DNA of 23,669 nucleotides from CAYLSV01 sp964386435. GTDB taxonomy: Bacteria; Planctomycetota; Phycisphaerae; Tepidisphaerales; Tepidisphaeraceae. How positions within the stretch are numbered: the first letter of the stretch is position 1; each line of letters opens with the position of its first letter. The DNA is taken from positions 1-23,669 of the forward strand of contig CAYLSV010000049.1 in assembly GCA_964386435.1 (NCBI GenBank), written 5' to 3'. Below the pieces are notes generated by a model, which saw only the letters and a program-made list of their open reading frames with translations, ran no database searches and had not been told where the DNA came from. Shown piece by piece: positions 1-7,403 of the stretch. A program made the translations under genes and the position numbers.

Positions 1-30
1 CCCCGCCGCTACGCGGCGGTGGGGGAGCCA
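1..30. repeat. Partial copy of GC-rich palindromic repeat
   Basis: CCCCGCCG, a short CTACG loop and CGGCGGTGGGGGAGCC form a hairpin with the same core as the copies at 118-160 and 7404-7514. The copy is diverged in its loop and cut by the window edge. It lies in the extended reading frame of the glycosyltransferase and would encode APPPPRSGG on the minus strand. Confidence 0.6.
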
Positions 31-1405
31 GCGGCGTTCGGCCGTCCGAACTCGCCTCAACCTCGCTCAAACCGTCAGTCGCGTGGAGTCCGAAAGAACC
101 TCGTATATCCACCGCGTGCGTAGCCCCGCCGTCACACGGCGGTGGGGGCTTCAGCGACGACCGCTTGTTACCACCGTCGCCAAGCACCGGCAGGCTCACC
201 GCCTCTTTCCGTGCAGCCCGCCCGCGCGACCGCTCGATCGCTTCGTCGTAAATCTCCCGGAGTCGGGCGTAGTTTTGCGCGCCGGTGAATCTCTCCTCGT
301 AAACCGCCCGCGCGGCCCGGCCGATCGCCGCCCGGCGATTGTCGTCGGCGAGCAGGGGCCCGACGGCCGCGGCCAGCGCCTGCGGGTTCTTCGGCTCGAA
401 CAGCACGCCGCTGCGGCCGTGGTCGACGAGCTCGGCCATCGCGCCAAGGTCCGACGCCACCACCGGCGTGCCGCGGGCGAACGCCTCCATCGTGGTGCGG
501 CCGAACGTCTCGTACCACTCCGAAGGCATGACCAAGCACGCCGCCCGCCCGATCTCGCGCATCGCCCGCTCGGGCGGCAGGTGGCCGGCGTGGACGATCC
601 GTTCGTCGGCCGCCGCCGCCTGCCGGACCTCGGCCATCAGTGGGCCGGTGCCGACGATCGTGAGCCGCGCCGCACTCGGCACGTGTCGCCAAGCCCGCAG
701 CAGTGTCCGCACTCCCTTCTCCGGCGTGAGCCGACCGACGAACACCGCCCCCGCCCGCGCCGCCGCCGGCTCGCCCAACCCCGGATCGGGGTCGACGAAG
801 TTCGGCTTGATGCGAACGCGCTGGGGATCAAACCCCGCCGCCTTGCCCGCCGCCAGAAACTGCTGCCGCGAGCTTCGCGTGAGCGTGTAAAAGACGTCGA
901 CCCACTTGAGCAGACCTCGCGTGCGGTTAAGCGTTGTCGCCGCCGCCAGCGTGGCCGTGGCACCGATGCTGCCGCGGTAGCAGCCGCGGACGATGCCGGG
1001 CGTGGCAATCGGCTTGCCGACGCAGCGGGTGCAGATCGAGCCGTCGTGGAACAGCGTCGCCGCCGGGCAGATCAGCCGGTAATTCCGCAGCGCCTGCACC
1101 ACGGCCGCGCCCTGCTCGGCGGCGGTCCGGTAAATCGTCTTCGGGATCAGCGGGAAGAGGTTTGTGCAGTGCATCACCTCGGGCCGCACCCGCTTGATCG
1201 TGTGCTCCAAATCTTGCCGCATCGGCTCGTTGAACAACGTCCGCCGCGCCAGTTGCAGCCGCGGGATGTCGGCCGCCTCGCTGTTGAGGATCGTGTACCG
1301 CGTGACCTCGTGGCCGTGTTGCTCGAGCAAATCACACTCGGCCTCGAACGACAAATCCTCGCCGCCCAGCTGGCGGTAGTAGGCATGGACCGCCAGCACG
1401 CGCAT
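1..1405 (-). CDS. GT4-type glycosyltransferase (group 1), 3' end beyond window
   Basis: Probably a retaining glycosyltransferase that adds a sugar from a nucleotide-sugar donor to a glycan acceptor at the cytoplasmic face of the membrane. The frame is open from ATG at 1405 to the left edge (468 codons). The N-terminal Rossmann half has HAYYRQLGGED near residues 7-17 and a cysteine cluster (CPAATLFHDGSICTRC, 113-128) seen in many EPS-locus GT4 enzymes. The C-terminal half has VFVGRLTPEKG (221-231) and the EX7E donor-binding motif (E299, E307) in EWYETFGRTTMEAFARG. The start is fixed by an in-frame TGA five codons upstream and a GGGAG ribosome site 5-6 nt before ATG. The enzyme fold should end near residue 395. 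The remaining tail is proline-rich and is encoded by palindromic repeats (118-160 and 1-30), so the native C-terminus may have been extended. Sugar and acceptor are unknown. Confidence 0.88.
   Translation of the reverse strand, partial: MRVLAVHAYYRQLGGEDLSFEAECDLLEQHGHEVTRYTILNSEAADIPRLQLARRTLFNEPMRQDLEHTIKRVRPEVMHCTNLFPLIPKTIYRTAAEQGAAVVQALRNYRLICPAATLFHDGSICTRCVGKPIATPGIVRGCYRGSIGATATLAAATTLNRTRGLLKWVDVFYTLTRSSRQQFLAAGKAAGFDPQRVRIKPNFVDPDPGLGEPAAARAGAVFVGRLTPEKGVRTLLRAWRHVPSAARLTIVGTGPLMAEVRQAAAADERIVHAGHLPPERAMREIGRAACLVMPSEWYETFGRTTMEAFARGTPVVASDLGAMAELVDHGRSGVLFEPKNPQALAAAVGPLLADDNRRAAIGRAARAVYEERFTGAQNYARLREIYDEAIERSRGRAARKEAVSLPVLGDGGNKRSSLKPPPPCDGGATHAVDIRGSFGLHATDGLSEVEASSDGRTPLAPPPPRSGG
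118..160 (+). repeat. REP-like palindromic repeat copy
   Basis: This stretch reads GCGTAGCCCCGCCGTCA, then CACGGCGGTGGGGGC, then TTCAGCGACG. It matches the right arm of the inverted repeat at 7471-7514 with one deleted base in the loop and one substitution (TTCAGC for CTCAGC). The core CCGCCGT/ACGGCGG can fold into a hairpin. It sits at the 3' end of the glycosyltransferase gene and is read through by its frame. Confidence 0.75.
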
Positions 1406-1482
1406 GAAGCTCCCACGTCACTCAAACCCGGCCGCCGCGGGCCGTGCCCGATGAGTATCGGCCCGCCGACCCGATCGGTTGA

Positions 1483-2283
1483 TCAGCCGTGCTCCACGTA
1501 CCCACGCAGGTTCCGGGCGAGCCATTCATCCTGATCGCCGGCCCAGCCCTCGCTGCTGAACACCTCGACCTCGTTGAGCCCGCGAAAGCCGGCCGCTTCG
1601 CACATCCGGCGGATGCCGGCGACGTCGATGCACCCCTGGCCAACCACGCCGCGGTCGAGCAGAAAGTCCCGTGTCGGCACCCGCCAGTCGCACGCGTGGA
1701 ACGCGAACAAGCGACCGAGTTCGCCGCACCGGGCGATCTCCGCTGGCAAATCCGGGTCCCACCAGACGTGGTACACGTCCAGCGCCACGCCGACGCACGG
1801 ATCGCCCACCGCCTCGGCGATGTCGGTTGCCTCTTTCATCCGGTTCACGCACGACCGCGCGTCGGCGTACATCGGGTGCAGCGGCTCGATCGCCAGCTGC
1901 ACGCCACTCGCCGCCGCGTGGGGCGCAACGGCCGCGATGCCGTCGGCGACACGCTTGCGCTGCTCGACCAGCGGGACGCCCGGGTCGGCTCCAACGACCA
2001 GCACGACCATCGCCGCCCCAATCGCCGCCGCTTCGTCGATGCACGCCCGGTTCACCTCGTTCGCGTCCGGCTCATGAAAGAACCCGCCCCGCACCAGCGC
2101 CGGCACCGCCAGCCCGCTGCCGCGCACGATGCGCGCCGCCTCGTCGACGCCGACCTCCTCGATCTTGTCCCGCCACACGCTCACCCCGCCGCAGCCCGCC
2201 GCCGCGAACTTCTCGCAGCACGCGCTCAGCGACCACGGCTTGCACGTGACGGTGTGCGGCGCGCAATTGGCAAGCTCAGCCAC
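1483..2283 (-). CDS. Sugar phosphate isomerase/epimerase-like TIM barrel (AP endonuclease 2 / xylose isomerase-like)
   Basis: A 266-aa protein of the xylose-isomerase-like TIM-barrel family, which isomerises or epimerises sugars with a divalent metal. Candidate metal ligands are E133 in AIEPLHP, D169 and H172 in ALDVYHVWWDP, H196 in FHACDW, and E238/E240 in NEVEVF near the end. These are the usual Glu-Asp-His-His-Glu placement. The start chosen is GTG at 2283, which overlaps the stop of the upstream small gene by 8 nt (GTGGCTGA) and gives an N-terminus VAELANCAPHTVT typical of strand 1. An ATG farther upstream at 2358 would add 25 Arg-rich residues lying wholly in the neighbouring gene and is less likely. 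It is probably the last gene coupled to the Gfo/Idh/MocA operon. Such pairs of oxidoreductase and isomerase commonly act on the same sugar or inositol. The substrate cannot be read from the sequence. Confidence 0.85.
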   Translation of the reverse strand: MAELANCAPHTVTCKPWSLSACCEKFAAAGCGGVSVWRDKIEEVGVDEAARIVRGSGLAVPALVRGGFFHEPDANEVNRACIDEAAAIGAAMVVLVVGADPGVPLVEQRKRVADGIAAVAPHAAASGVQLAIEPLHPMYADARSCVNRMKEATDIAEAVGDPCVGVALDVYHVWWDPDLPAEIARCGELGRLFAFHACDWRVPTRDFLLDRGVVGQGCIDVAGIRRMCEAAGFRGLNEVEVFSSEGWAGDQDEWLARNLRGYVEHG

Positions 2284-2563
2284 GAACCCGCCCCGCCCGC
2301 TCGTTGAGCGCCTCGACGGCCGCAATGGTCTCCGGCGTGTCCAGCGCGTCCTTGGCATCCAACGCCGCGATCACCTCGGACCCATCGACGTCGCGCGGCC
2401 CGTGCTCGTCCCGGATCGCCATCTTCACGCCCTTGAACTGGCTGAACTTCGCCGCCTCCCGCACCGCCTGCCGGGCCATCCGCTCGCAGACGGCGGCGGG
2501 GATGCGGGACGGTTCATCGATCCACGCTTGTGGAAGGGCGTTCTGCCGATCTTCATTTCGCAT
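2276..2563 (-). CDS. Small hypothetical protein, possible partner of the zeta-like kinase
   Basis: A 95-aa soluble protein of unrecognised family. The start is well supported: AAGGAG lies 5 nt before the ATG, and the ATG overlaps the stop of the kinase gene by 11 nt (ATGCGAAATGA), which indicates translational coupling. The central part (ARQAVREAAKFSQFKGVKMAI, split here as ARQAVREAAKF and SQFKGVKMAI, followed by acidic DEHGPRDVDG) resembles in layout the short helical proteins often encoded beside chromosomal zeta-like kinases, which are proposed antitoxins or chaperones. That resemblance is from memory of such pairs, not a search. No signal peptide, membrane segment or cysteine motif is visible. 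The antitoxin role is inference only. Confidence 0.75.
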   Translation of the reverse strand: MRNEDRQNALPQAWIDEPSRIPAAVCERMARQAVREAAKFSQFKGVKMAIRDEHGPRDVDGSEVIAALDAKDALDTPETIAAVEALNERAGRVRG

Positions 2564-3146
2564 AAATGCTCCTTAGTCGATCCCATTCTACCGGATCGGC
2601 CACGTTGATGCTGCCATCCTCTTCCCGCGCGACGATCAACTTGTGCGCGATCGCGCCGCTGTTCTCGTAGATCCGCCACGTCTCCACCACCGGCAGGTAA
2701 ACCTGAAACAGATTCGCCAACGCCCGCCCGTGCCGCCGGCGGATGTCGGCCTCCGGGATGTCGTGCCCGCCCTCGGCCACCCGCTTGGCCACACGCCGCA
2801 CGTTGTCATCGGCCGATCGCAGGTACACGAACGCCAAGTGCGTCCGGTAACCACGCTGCCGCAGATCGGCCACCCGCTTGGCCCACGCGCGGCCGCTGAG
2901 CGTCGTCTCGGCGGCGAAGCTCTCGCCCGCCGCCACCAATCGGTCGGCCTCGTTCAGCAGCGCCCGCCCGGCCGACACCGCCGCCAGCGTCACGTCGAAC
3001 GCCGCCAGCCCCCGCGCGATCGTGTCGGCGTTCATGAACCGCCGCACCCCGAACTGAAGCAGCACCACCTGCTCCGCCAGCGTCGACTTCCCCGAGCCGT
3101 TCGGCCCGCCGATCAAGATGAACCTGGGTCGTTCCACCGTCGGCAT
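2553..3146 (-). CDS. Zeta-toxin-like P-loop kinase (AAA family ATPase)
   Basis: A 197-aa P-loop protein of the zeta-toxin/chloramphenicol phosphotransferase-like group. Walker A is GGPNGSGKST at residues 13-22. It is followed by FMNADTIARGL (38-47), where D41 is the position of the zeta catalytic Asp, by AAETTLSG (78-85), and by the arginine-rich lid RRVAKRVAEGGHDIPEADIRRRH (split around 117-139). Family members of this size occur widely as chromosomal genes. True zeta toxins phosphorylate UDP-N-acetylglucosamine, but the substrate of the chromosomal relatives is mostly unknown. The gene begins 3 nt after the stop of the Gfo/Idh/MocA gene and overlaps the following small gene by 11 nt, so it is expressed as part of a sugar-metabolism operon. 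It could therefore be a sugar or nucleotide-sugar kinase and not a toxin. Confidence 0.85.
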   Translation of the reverse strand: MPTVERPRFILIGGPNGSGKSTLAEQVVLLQFGVRRFMNADTIARGLAAFDVTLAAVSAGRALLNEADRLVAAGESFAAETTLSGRAWAKRVADLRQRGYRTHLAFVYLRSADDNVRRVAKRVAEGGHDIPEADIRRRHGRALANLFQVYLPVVETWRIYENSGAIAHKLIVAREEDGSINVADPVEWDRLRSIYAK

Positions 3147-3149
3147 TAT

Positions 3150-4319
3150 TCAGCCCAGCGCCGGCACATCCACCCACTGCCGCGACTCGGCGCTCCGCAT
3201 CCCAAGCTCCGCCAGCTGCACGCCGCTTGCGCCTTCGCGCAGCGTGTACTCCCACGGCTCGTCGAGCGCCACGTGCCGAATGAACATCTCCCACTGGATC
3301 TTGAACGCGTTGTCGTACGTCGTCGACGACGGCAGCTTTGACCAGTTCTCGTAAAAGTCGATCGGCTGCGGAATGTCCGGGTTCCACACGGGTTTGGGCG
3401 TCATCGCCGCGTGCTGGACGTGGCACTCGCGGAGCCCGGCGACGGCGCTGCCGTCGGTGCCGTCGACCTGGATCGTGAGCAAGTCGTCCCGGCGGACCCG
3501 CGTCACCCAACTGCTGTTGAACTGGGCGATCGTGCCCTCGGGGACATTGCCCTCGCCGAGCTCGAAGATGCAGTACGCCGAGTCATCGGCCGTCGCCTTG
3601 TACGGCTCGCCCGCCTCGTCGCGGCGTTCGGGTAAATCGGTCCGCATGCTGGCGACGAGCCGGCGGACCGGGCCGAAGGTGTGCCGCAGGACATACTGCC
3701 AGTGGCAGAACATGTCGACGACAATGCCGCCGCCGTCCTCCTTGCGGTAGTTCCAGCTCGGCCGCTGGATCGGCTGGCCGGCGACGTCGCCGGCGAAGAC
3801 CCAGTACCCAAAGTCGCCGCGAATGCTGAGGATTCTGCCGAAAAACCCTTGATCAATTAGCTGCTTGAGCCGGCGGATGCCCGGCAGCCAGAGCTTGTCC
3901 TGCACGACGCCGTTCTTGATGCCCGCGTCCTCGGCCAGCTTCGCCAGCCGCAGCGCCTCGGCCGTCTCGATGGCCGTCGGCTTCTCGCAGTACACCGCCT
4001 TGCCGGCGTCGCACGCCATCTGGACGAACTTGCCGCGGAGCTGTGTCGCCGAGGCGTCGAAGACAATGTCGCAGTCGTCGCTCTTCACGGCCGACTCGAC
4101 GTCGGTGGTGAACTGCTCGACGTTGTACTTCTCGGCCAGCGCCCGCAGCTTGTTCTCGTTGCGGCCGCACAGCGTCGGCACCGGCATGAGCGTCAGCTCC
4201 GGGCTGACCTTGATGCCGCCTTGCTCGCGGATCGCGAGAATTGAGCGGACGAGGTGCTGGTTCGTGCCCATCCGGCCGGTCACGCCGTTCATCACGACGC
4301 CGATGTGTTTAGTTGCCAT
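3150..4319 (-). CDS. Gfo/Idh/MocA family NAD(P)-dependent oxidoreductase
   Basis: A 389-aa cytoplasmic dehydrogenase that likely oxidises a hydroxyl of a sugar or cyclitol with NAD(P). The N-terminal Rossmann domain starts GVVMNGVTGRMG (7-18), where the glycine-rich loop is an atypical NGVTGRMG. The family signature CEKP is at 111-114 (K113 catalytic). The C-terminal alpha/beta domain carries GGGIVVDMFCHW (196-207) with D202 and H206, the expected active-site pair. The length is normal to slightly long for the family. It leads an operon with the zeta-like kinase, the small protein and the TIM-barrel isomerase. The start ATG has no Shine-Dalgarno but has TAGAGT exactly 6 nt upstream, suggesting a leaderless transcript. 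The substrate is not identifiable. Confidence 0.92.
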   Translation of the reverse strand: MATKHIGVVMNGVTGRMGTNQHLVRSILAIREQGGIKVSPELTLMPVPTLCGRNENKLRALAEKYNVEQFTTDVESAVKSDDCDIVFDASATQLRGKFVQMACDAGKAVYCEKPTAIETAEALRLAKLAEDAGIKNGVVQDKLWLPGIRRLKQLIDQGFFGRILSIRGDFGYWVFAGDVAGQPIQRPSWNYRKEDGGGIVVDMFCHWQYVLRHTFGPVRRLVASMRTDLPERRDEAGEPYKATADDSAYCIFELGEGNVPEGTIAQFNSSWVTRVRRDDLLTIQVDGTDGSAVAGLRECHVQHAAMTPKPVWNPDIPQPIDFYENWSKLPSSTTYDNAFKIQWEMFIRHVALDEPWEYTLREGASGVQLAELGMRSAESRQWVDVPALG

Positions 4320-4325
4320 GCGGAC

Positions 4326-4352
4326 ACTCTACCGCACGGGCACGGCCGGCAA
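4326..4352 (-). promoter_or_regulatory. Putative promoter of the Gfo/Idh/MocA operon (leaderless)
   Basis: On the minus strand there is TTGCCG (4352-4347), a 15-nt spacer, then TAGAGT (4331-4326), then 6 nt, then the ATG. With initiation about 7 nt after the -10 box the transcript would start at or next to the A of ATG. Confidence 0.45.
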
Positions 4353-4370
4353 TGTGCGCAACGGGCCAAG

Positions 4371-5204
4371 TTATGCCACGTGCGGATCGCGGCGGAACTG
4401 GTCCGGCGTCTGGCCGACGTGGCGGGCGAACCAACGGTTGAACGCCGGGGCGTGGGCGAAACCGACGGCCGCGCCGGTGGCCCCGGCGGTGGCGTTGCCG
4501 CCGGCGAGCAGCTCCTTGGCACGGGCGAGTCGGTGGGCGTTGGCGAAGTCGCGGGGCGAGCAGCCGAAGTGGTCGCGGAACCGCCGGGTAAAGTGCCGCC
4601 GCGAAAGGTGCGCCGCCGCCGCCATGGCGTCGAGCGTCGGAGGCCGGCCGTCGCTTTCCTGCACCAAACGCACCGCCGCGGCGAGGTCGCGGTCATCATC
4701 CACCGCCGACGCATCGACGGCCGACAAATCCCGCACCGGCCACAGCGCCAGCACCTCCGCCGCCATCGCCAACAGCCGAGGCGGCCGATCGTCACCGTAA
4801 ATCGGCAGGTTCGTCATCTCGTCCGCCACCCGCCGCAATGCCTCGTTGCCGGCGACGTTCACGCGGTGCTCCGCCCACACGCCACGCCGCAGGGCCGCCG
4901 TCATCGGCTCGACGGCGACCTTGAGGTGCGTCCGTCGGCCGCCGCGCAGATCGTAACCGTGGGGCCAGCCGGGCCGGTGCGCCAGCAGCGTCACGCCGCG
5001 CACCGCCAACCGCTCGCCGCCGAGCGTCACCGTGCCGCGGCAGCCGTCGAGCAAATCGAACTGCAACTCCCGCCCGTGCCGGTGCGGCCGGATGGCGAAC
5101 CGCCCGACCTCCGCCGCCACCACCTGCCGCAACAGCGCCGGCCGCCGGAACATCGCGGCACACACCGACCGCACGATCTCCTGAACCTCCGCACGGGCCG
5201 ACAT
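4371..5204 (-). CDS. AraC-family transcriptional regulator
   Basis: A 277-aa regulator with an N-terminal cupin-like sensing domain (about 20-100, including HRHGRELQFDLLDG) and a C-terminal pair of helix-turn-helix motifs. The first is at about 189-212 (PTLDAMAAAAHLSRRHFTR, with recognition-helix RRHFTRRFR). The second is at about 243-268, where GFAHAPAFNRWFARHVGQ and TPDQFR match the AraC signature of GF, F, R.F, G and TP..FR. It is divergent from the GH88 gene across 68 bp and 51 bp downstream of it lies the Gfo/Idh/MocA start, so either or both are likely targets, with an oligosaccharide or uronate as effector. The ATG at 5204 lacks a Shine-Dalgarno and has TAACGT 6 nt upstream. Confidence 0.93.
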   Translation of the reverse strand: MSARAEVQEIVRSVCAAMFRRPALLRQVVAAEVGRFAIRPHRHGRELQFDLLDGCRGTVTLGGERLAVRGVTLLAHRPGWPHGYDLRGGRRTHLKVAVEPMTAALRRGVWAEHRVNVAGNEALRRVADEMTNLPIYGDDRPPRLLAMAAEVLALWPVRDLSAVDASAVDDDRDLAAAVRLVQESDGRPPTLDAMAAAAHLSRRHFTRRFRDHFGCSPRDFANAHRLARAKELLAGGNATAGATGAAVGFAHAPAFNRWFARHVGQTPDQFRRDPHVA

Positions 5205-5210
5205 GCCCCC

Positions 5211-5238
5211 ACGTTACCCGATCGGGCCACCGCGGCAA
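5211..5238 (-). promoter_or_regulatory. Putative promoter of the AraC-family gene (leaderless)
   Basis: Minus strand: TTGCCG (5238-5233), 16-nt spacer, TAACGT (5216-5211), then 6 nt to ATG at 5204. The -35 box is the same hexamer as in front of the Gfo/Idh/MocA gene and abuts the -35 region of the divergent GH88 gene. Confidence 0.45.
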
Positions 5239-5266
5239 CTTCAGCGGCAGCCTTCTGCGGTACACT
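5239..5266 (+). promoter_or_regulatory. Putative promoter of the GH88-SDR operon (leaderless)
   Basis: A -10-like TACACT (5261-5266) lies exactly 6 nt before the ATG at 5273, and no Shine-Dalgarno is visible. A weak -35 candidate CTTCAG (5239-5244) is 16 nt upstream, directly beside the divergent AraC-gene -35 box. A poor -35 would fit dependence on the neighbouring activator. Confidence 0.4.
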
Positions 5267-5272
5267 TGCGGC

Positions 5273-6631
5273 ATGATCCACGTGGACGAAACGCTCAAGC
5301 CAGGCGATCTGCTGCCGGCCATCGACCGCATGTGGCAGCTTGGCGGCGAGAAGGTCCGCCGCATTGCCGCCAGCGACACGCTCGCCGGCCGCACGCCGGT
5401 CATCACGCGCAACGGCAAGTACGAGCCGCAGGGCTGGACCGAGTGGACGCAGGGTTTCCAGTTCGGCGGCGCAATTCTGCAGTACGACGCCACCGGCGAC
5501 GACGAGATGCTGCAGATCGGCTGGCGCGGCACCCGCGAGCAGATGCACTCGCACGTCAGCCACAGCGGCGTGCACGACCACGGCTTCAACAACCTCTCCA
5601 CCTACGGCAACCTCCTCCGCCTCGGCCGCGAGGGCCGGTTCGATATGTGCGAAGACGAGGCAGCGTTCCACACGCTGGCCCTGCAAGTCAGCGGCGCGGT
5701 GCAGGCGGGGCGTTGGACGCGGACGGACGATGGCGGCGGGTTCATCCACAGCTTCAACGGGCCGCAGAGTTTGTTCGTCGACACGGTGCGTTCGTGCCGC
5801 ATCCTGGCGGTCAGCCATCTGCTCGGGCACGAGCCGCTGGGCGAGCAGGACGCGGCCCTCGACTTGCCGCGGCGGTTGCGGGAACACCTGAGAAAGACCG
5901 CCGAGTTCAACGTGTTTTACGGCGAGGGTCGCGACGTGTACGACGTCGCCGGCCGCACGGCACACGAGACGCTTTGGAACCCAACCAGCGGCGTCTACCG
6001 CTGCCCATCCACGCAGCAGGGCTACAGCGCCTTCAGCACTTGGACCCGCGGCTTGGCGTGGGCGATGCTCGGGTACGCCGAGGAGCTCGAGTTGGCGCAG
6101 CTCAAGCCGGAGTTGTACGGCGAGGAGCTGCCGACGCTGATGGAGAAGGCGGCGCGGGCGACGTGCGACTTCTACCTGCGGCACACGCCGACGTGCGGCG
6201 TGCCGTACTGGGACACTGGGGCGCCCGGCCTCGTCCACCTGTGCGACTATCTCGACCAGCCGGCGGAGCCGATCAACGAGCACGAGCCGGTCGACTCCTC
6301 CGCCGCGGCCATCGCGTGCCAGGGGCTGGTGCGGCTGGGCGGGTTGCTCGGCGAGAGCCGGTACACGGCGGCCGGGCTGACGGTGTTGCGGACGCTGCTG
6401 GGCGAGCCGTATTTGTCGACCGACGGCGAGCACGATGGGCTGCTGCTGCACGGCATTTACCACCGGCCGAACGGTTGGGACCACACGCCGGCGGGCCAGA
6501 AAATACCCTGCGGCGAGGCGTGCATGTGGGGCGATTACCACCTGCGCGAAGCCGCCTTGCACGTGGGCCGGTTGGCCCGCGGCGAGCGGCGGTACACGTT
6601 CTTCGGCTGCGTGAAAGGCCTGAGCAAATGA
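5273..6631 (+). CDS. Glycoside hydrolase family 88-like unsaturated uronyl hydrolase
   Basis: A 452-aa (alpha/alpha)6-barrel enzyme predicted to remove a terminal 4,5-unsaturated uronate from oligosaccharides released by polysaccharide lyases. The two family Asp residues are placed as expected: D102 in VHDHGFNNLSTYG and D170 in SLFVDTVRSCR. Other GH88 signatures are WTRGLAWAMLGYA (257-269), PYWDTGAP (311-318), DSSAAAIA (341-348) and GEACMWGDYHLREA (414-427). No signal peptide is present, so it acts in the cytoplasm on imported oligosaccharides. The stop overlaps the SDR start (ATGA), which indicates an operon. The family assignment is firm. The polymer (for example a glycosaminoglycan, ulvan or another uronate-rich glycan) is unknown, and related GH105 enzymes are the main alternative. 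Confidence 0.88.
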   Translation: MIHVDETLKPGDLLPAIDRMWQLGGEKVRRIAASDTLAGRTPVITRNGKYEPQGWTEWTQGFQFGGAILQYDATGDDEMLQIGWRGTREQMHSHVSHSGVHDHGFNNLSTYGNLLRLGREGRFDMCEDEAAFHTLALQVSGAVQAGRWTRTDDGGGFIHSFNGPQSLFVDTVRSCRILAVSHLLGHEPLGEQDAALDLPRRLREHLRKTAEFNVFYGEGRDVYDVAGRTAHETLWNPTSGVYRCPSTQQGYSAFSTWTRGLAWAMLGYAEELELAQLKPELYGEELPTLMEKAARATCDFYLRHTPTCGVPYWDTGAPGLVHLCDYLDQPAEPINEHEPVDSSAAAIACQGLVRLGGLLGESRYTAAGLTVLRTLLGEPYLSTDGEHDGLLLHGIYHRPNGWDHTPAGQKIPCGEACMWGDYHLREAALHVGRLARGERRYTFFGCVKGLSK

Positions 6632-7392
6632 GCAAGCAAACCATCATCGTCACCGGCGGCAGCCGCGGCATCGGGCTGGGCATTGCCAAGGAGTTGGCCG
6701 CCCACGACTGCAACGTCGTCATCAACGGCCGCCGGCCGCAGGCGGACGTGCAGGAGGTCATCGACTCGCTCGACACCGACGTGCTCTACGTCGCCGCCGA
6801 CGTCGGCTCGGTCGAGGATCGGCAGAACCTGGTGCAAAAGACGGTCGAACGCTTTGGCCGGATCGACGGCCTGGTGAACAACGCCGGCGTCGCCCCGGAC
6901 GTGCGGGCCGATCTGCTCGACGCCGGCGAGGCGAGTTTCGAGCGGCTCATGCGGATCAATCTGCAGGGCCCGTACTTCCTCACGCAGGCGGTGGCGCGGC
7001 AGATGCAGAAGCAGCACGAGGCCGACGCCGACTGGCGGGGCAGCGTGGTGTTCGTCACCAGCGTGAGCGCGACCGTCGCCAGTATCAACCGCGGCGACTA
7101 CTGCATCTCCAAGGCAGGACTGGCCATGGCGACGAAGCTCTGGGCGGCGCGGCTGGGCGATGTCGGCGTGGGCGTGTACGAGGTGCGGCCGGGTGTGATC
7201 AAGACGGACATGACGAGCGGCGTCGCCAGCAAGTACGACCAGCTCTTCGAAGAAGGCCTCGCCATCGAACGCCGCTGGGGCCTGCCCGAAGACGTCGCCC
7301 GCGCCGTCGGCCCGCTCGCCCGCGGCGAGCTGACCTACGCCACCGGCAGCGTCCTCCACGTCGACGGCGGCCTGACCCTGCCGCGACTTTGA
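6628..7392 (+). CDS. Short-chain dehydrogenase/reductase (classical SDR)
   Basis: A 254-aa classical SDR using NAD(P). The coenzyme motif TGGSRGIG is at 9-16, NNAG at 84-87, and the catalytic tetrad is N111, S145, Y158 and K162 (YCISK). The PG motif RPGVIKTDM is at 187-195. ATG at 6628 overlaps the GH88 stop by 4 nt (ATGA), so translation is coupled. A longer in-frame reading upstream is the shadow of the GH88 gene. Because it is paired with an unsaturated-uronyl hydrolase, it may reduce or oxidise the released deoxy-keto-uronate in the manner of KduD or its relatives. Databases often label this subgroup 3-ketoacyl-ACP reductase without evidence. No KduI-type isomerase is in the window. Confidence 0.9.
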   Translation: MSKQTIIVTGGSRGIGLGIAKELAAHDCNVVINGRRPQADVQEVIDSLDTDVLYVAADVGSVEDRQNLVQKTVERFGRIDGLVNNAGVAPDVRADLLDAGEASFERLMRINLQGPYFLTQAVARQMQKQHEADADWRGSVVFVTSVSATVASINRGDYCISKAGLAMATKLWAARLGDVGVGVYEVRPGVIKTDMTSGVASKYDQLFEEGLAIERRWGLPEDVARAVGPLARGELTYATGSVLHVDGGLTLPRL

Positions 7393-7403
7393 TGCGGTGC
7401 GGG

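Noticed and set aside
1..160. CRISPR-like array from repeated GC-rich units
   Set aside because: Only two copies about 90 nt apart, palindromic, not regularly spaced, and also present elsewhere in inverted form; this fits REP-like repeats.
83..1534. Long plus-strand frame (483 codons) over the glycosyltransferase region
   Set aside because: It is Arg/His/Pro-rich low-complexity sequence antiparallel to a GT4 frame with clear motifs; a GC-rich shadow.
1489..2307. Plus-strand frame over the TIM-barrel isomerase
   Set aside because: Antisense shadow with no recognisable domain; the minus-strand frame has metal-ligand motifs.
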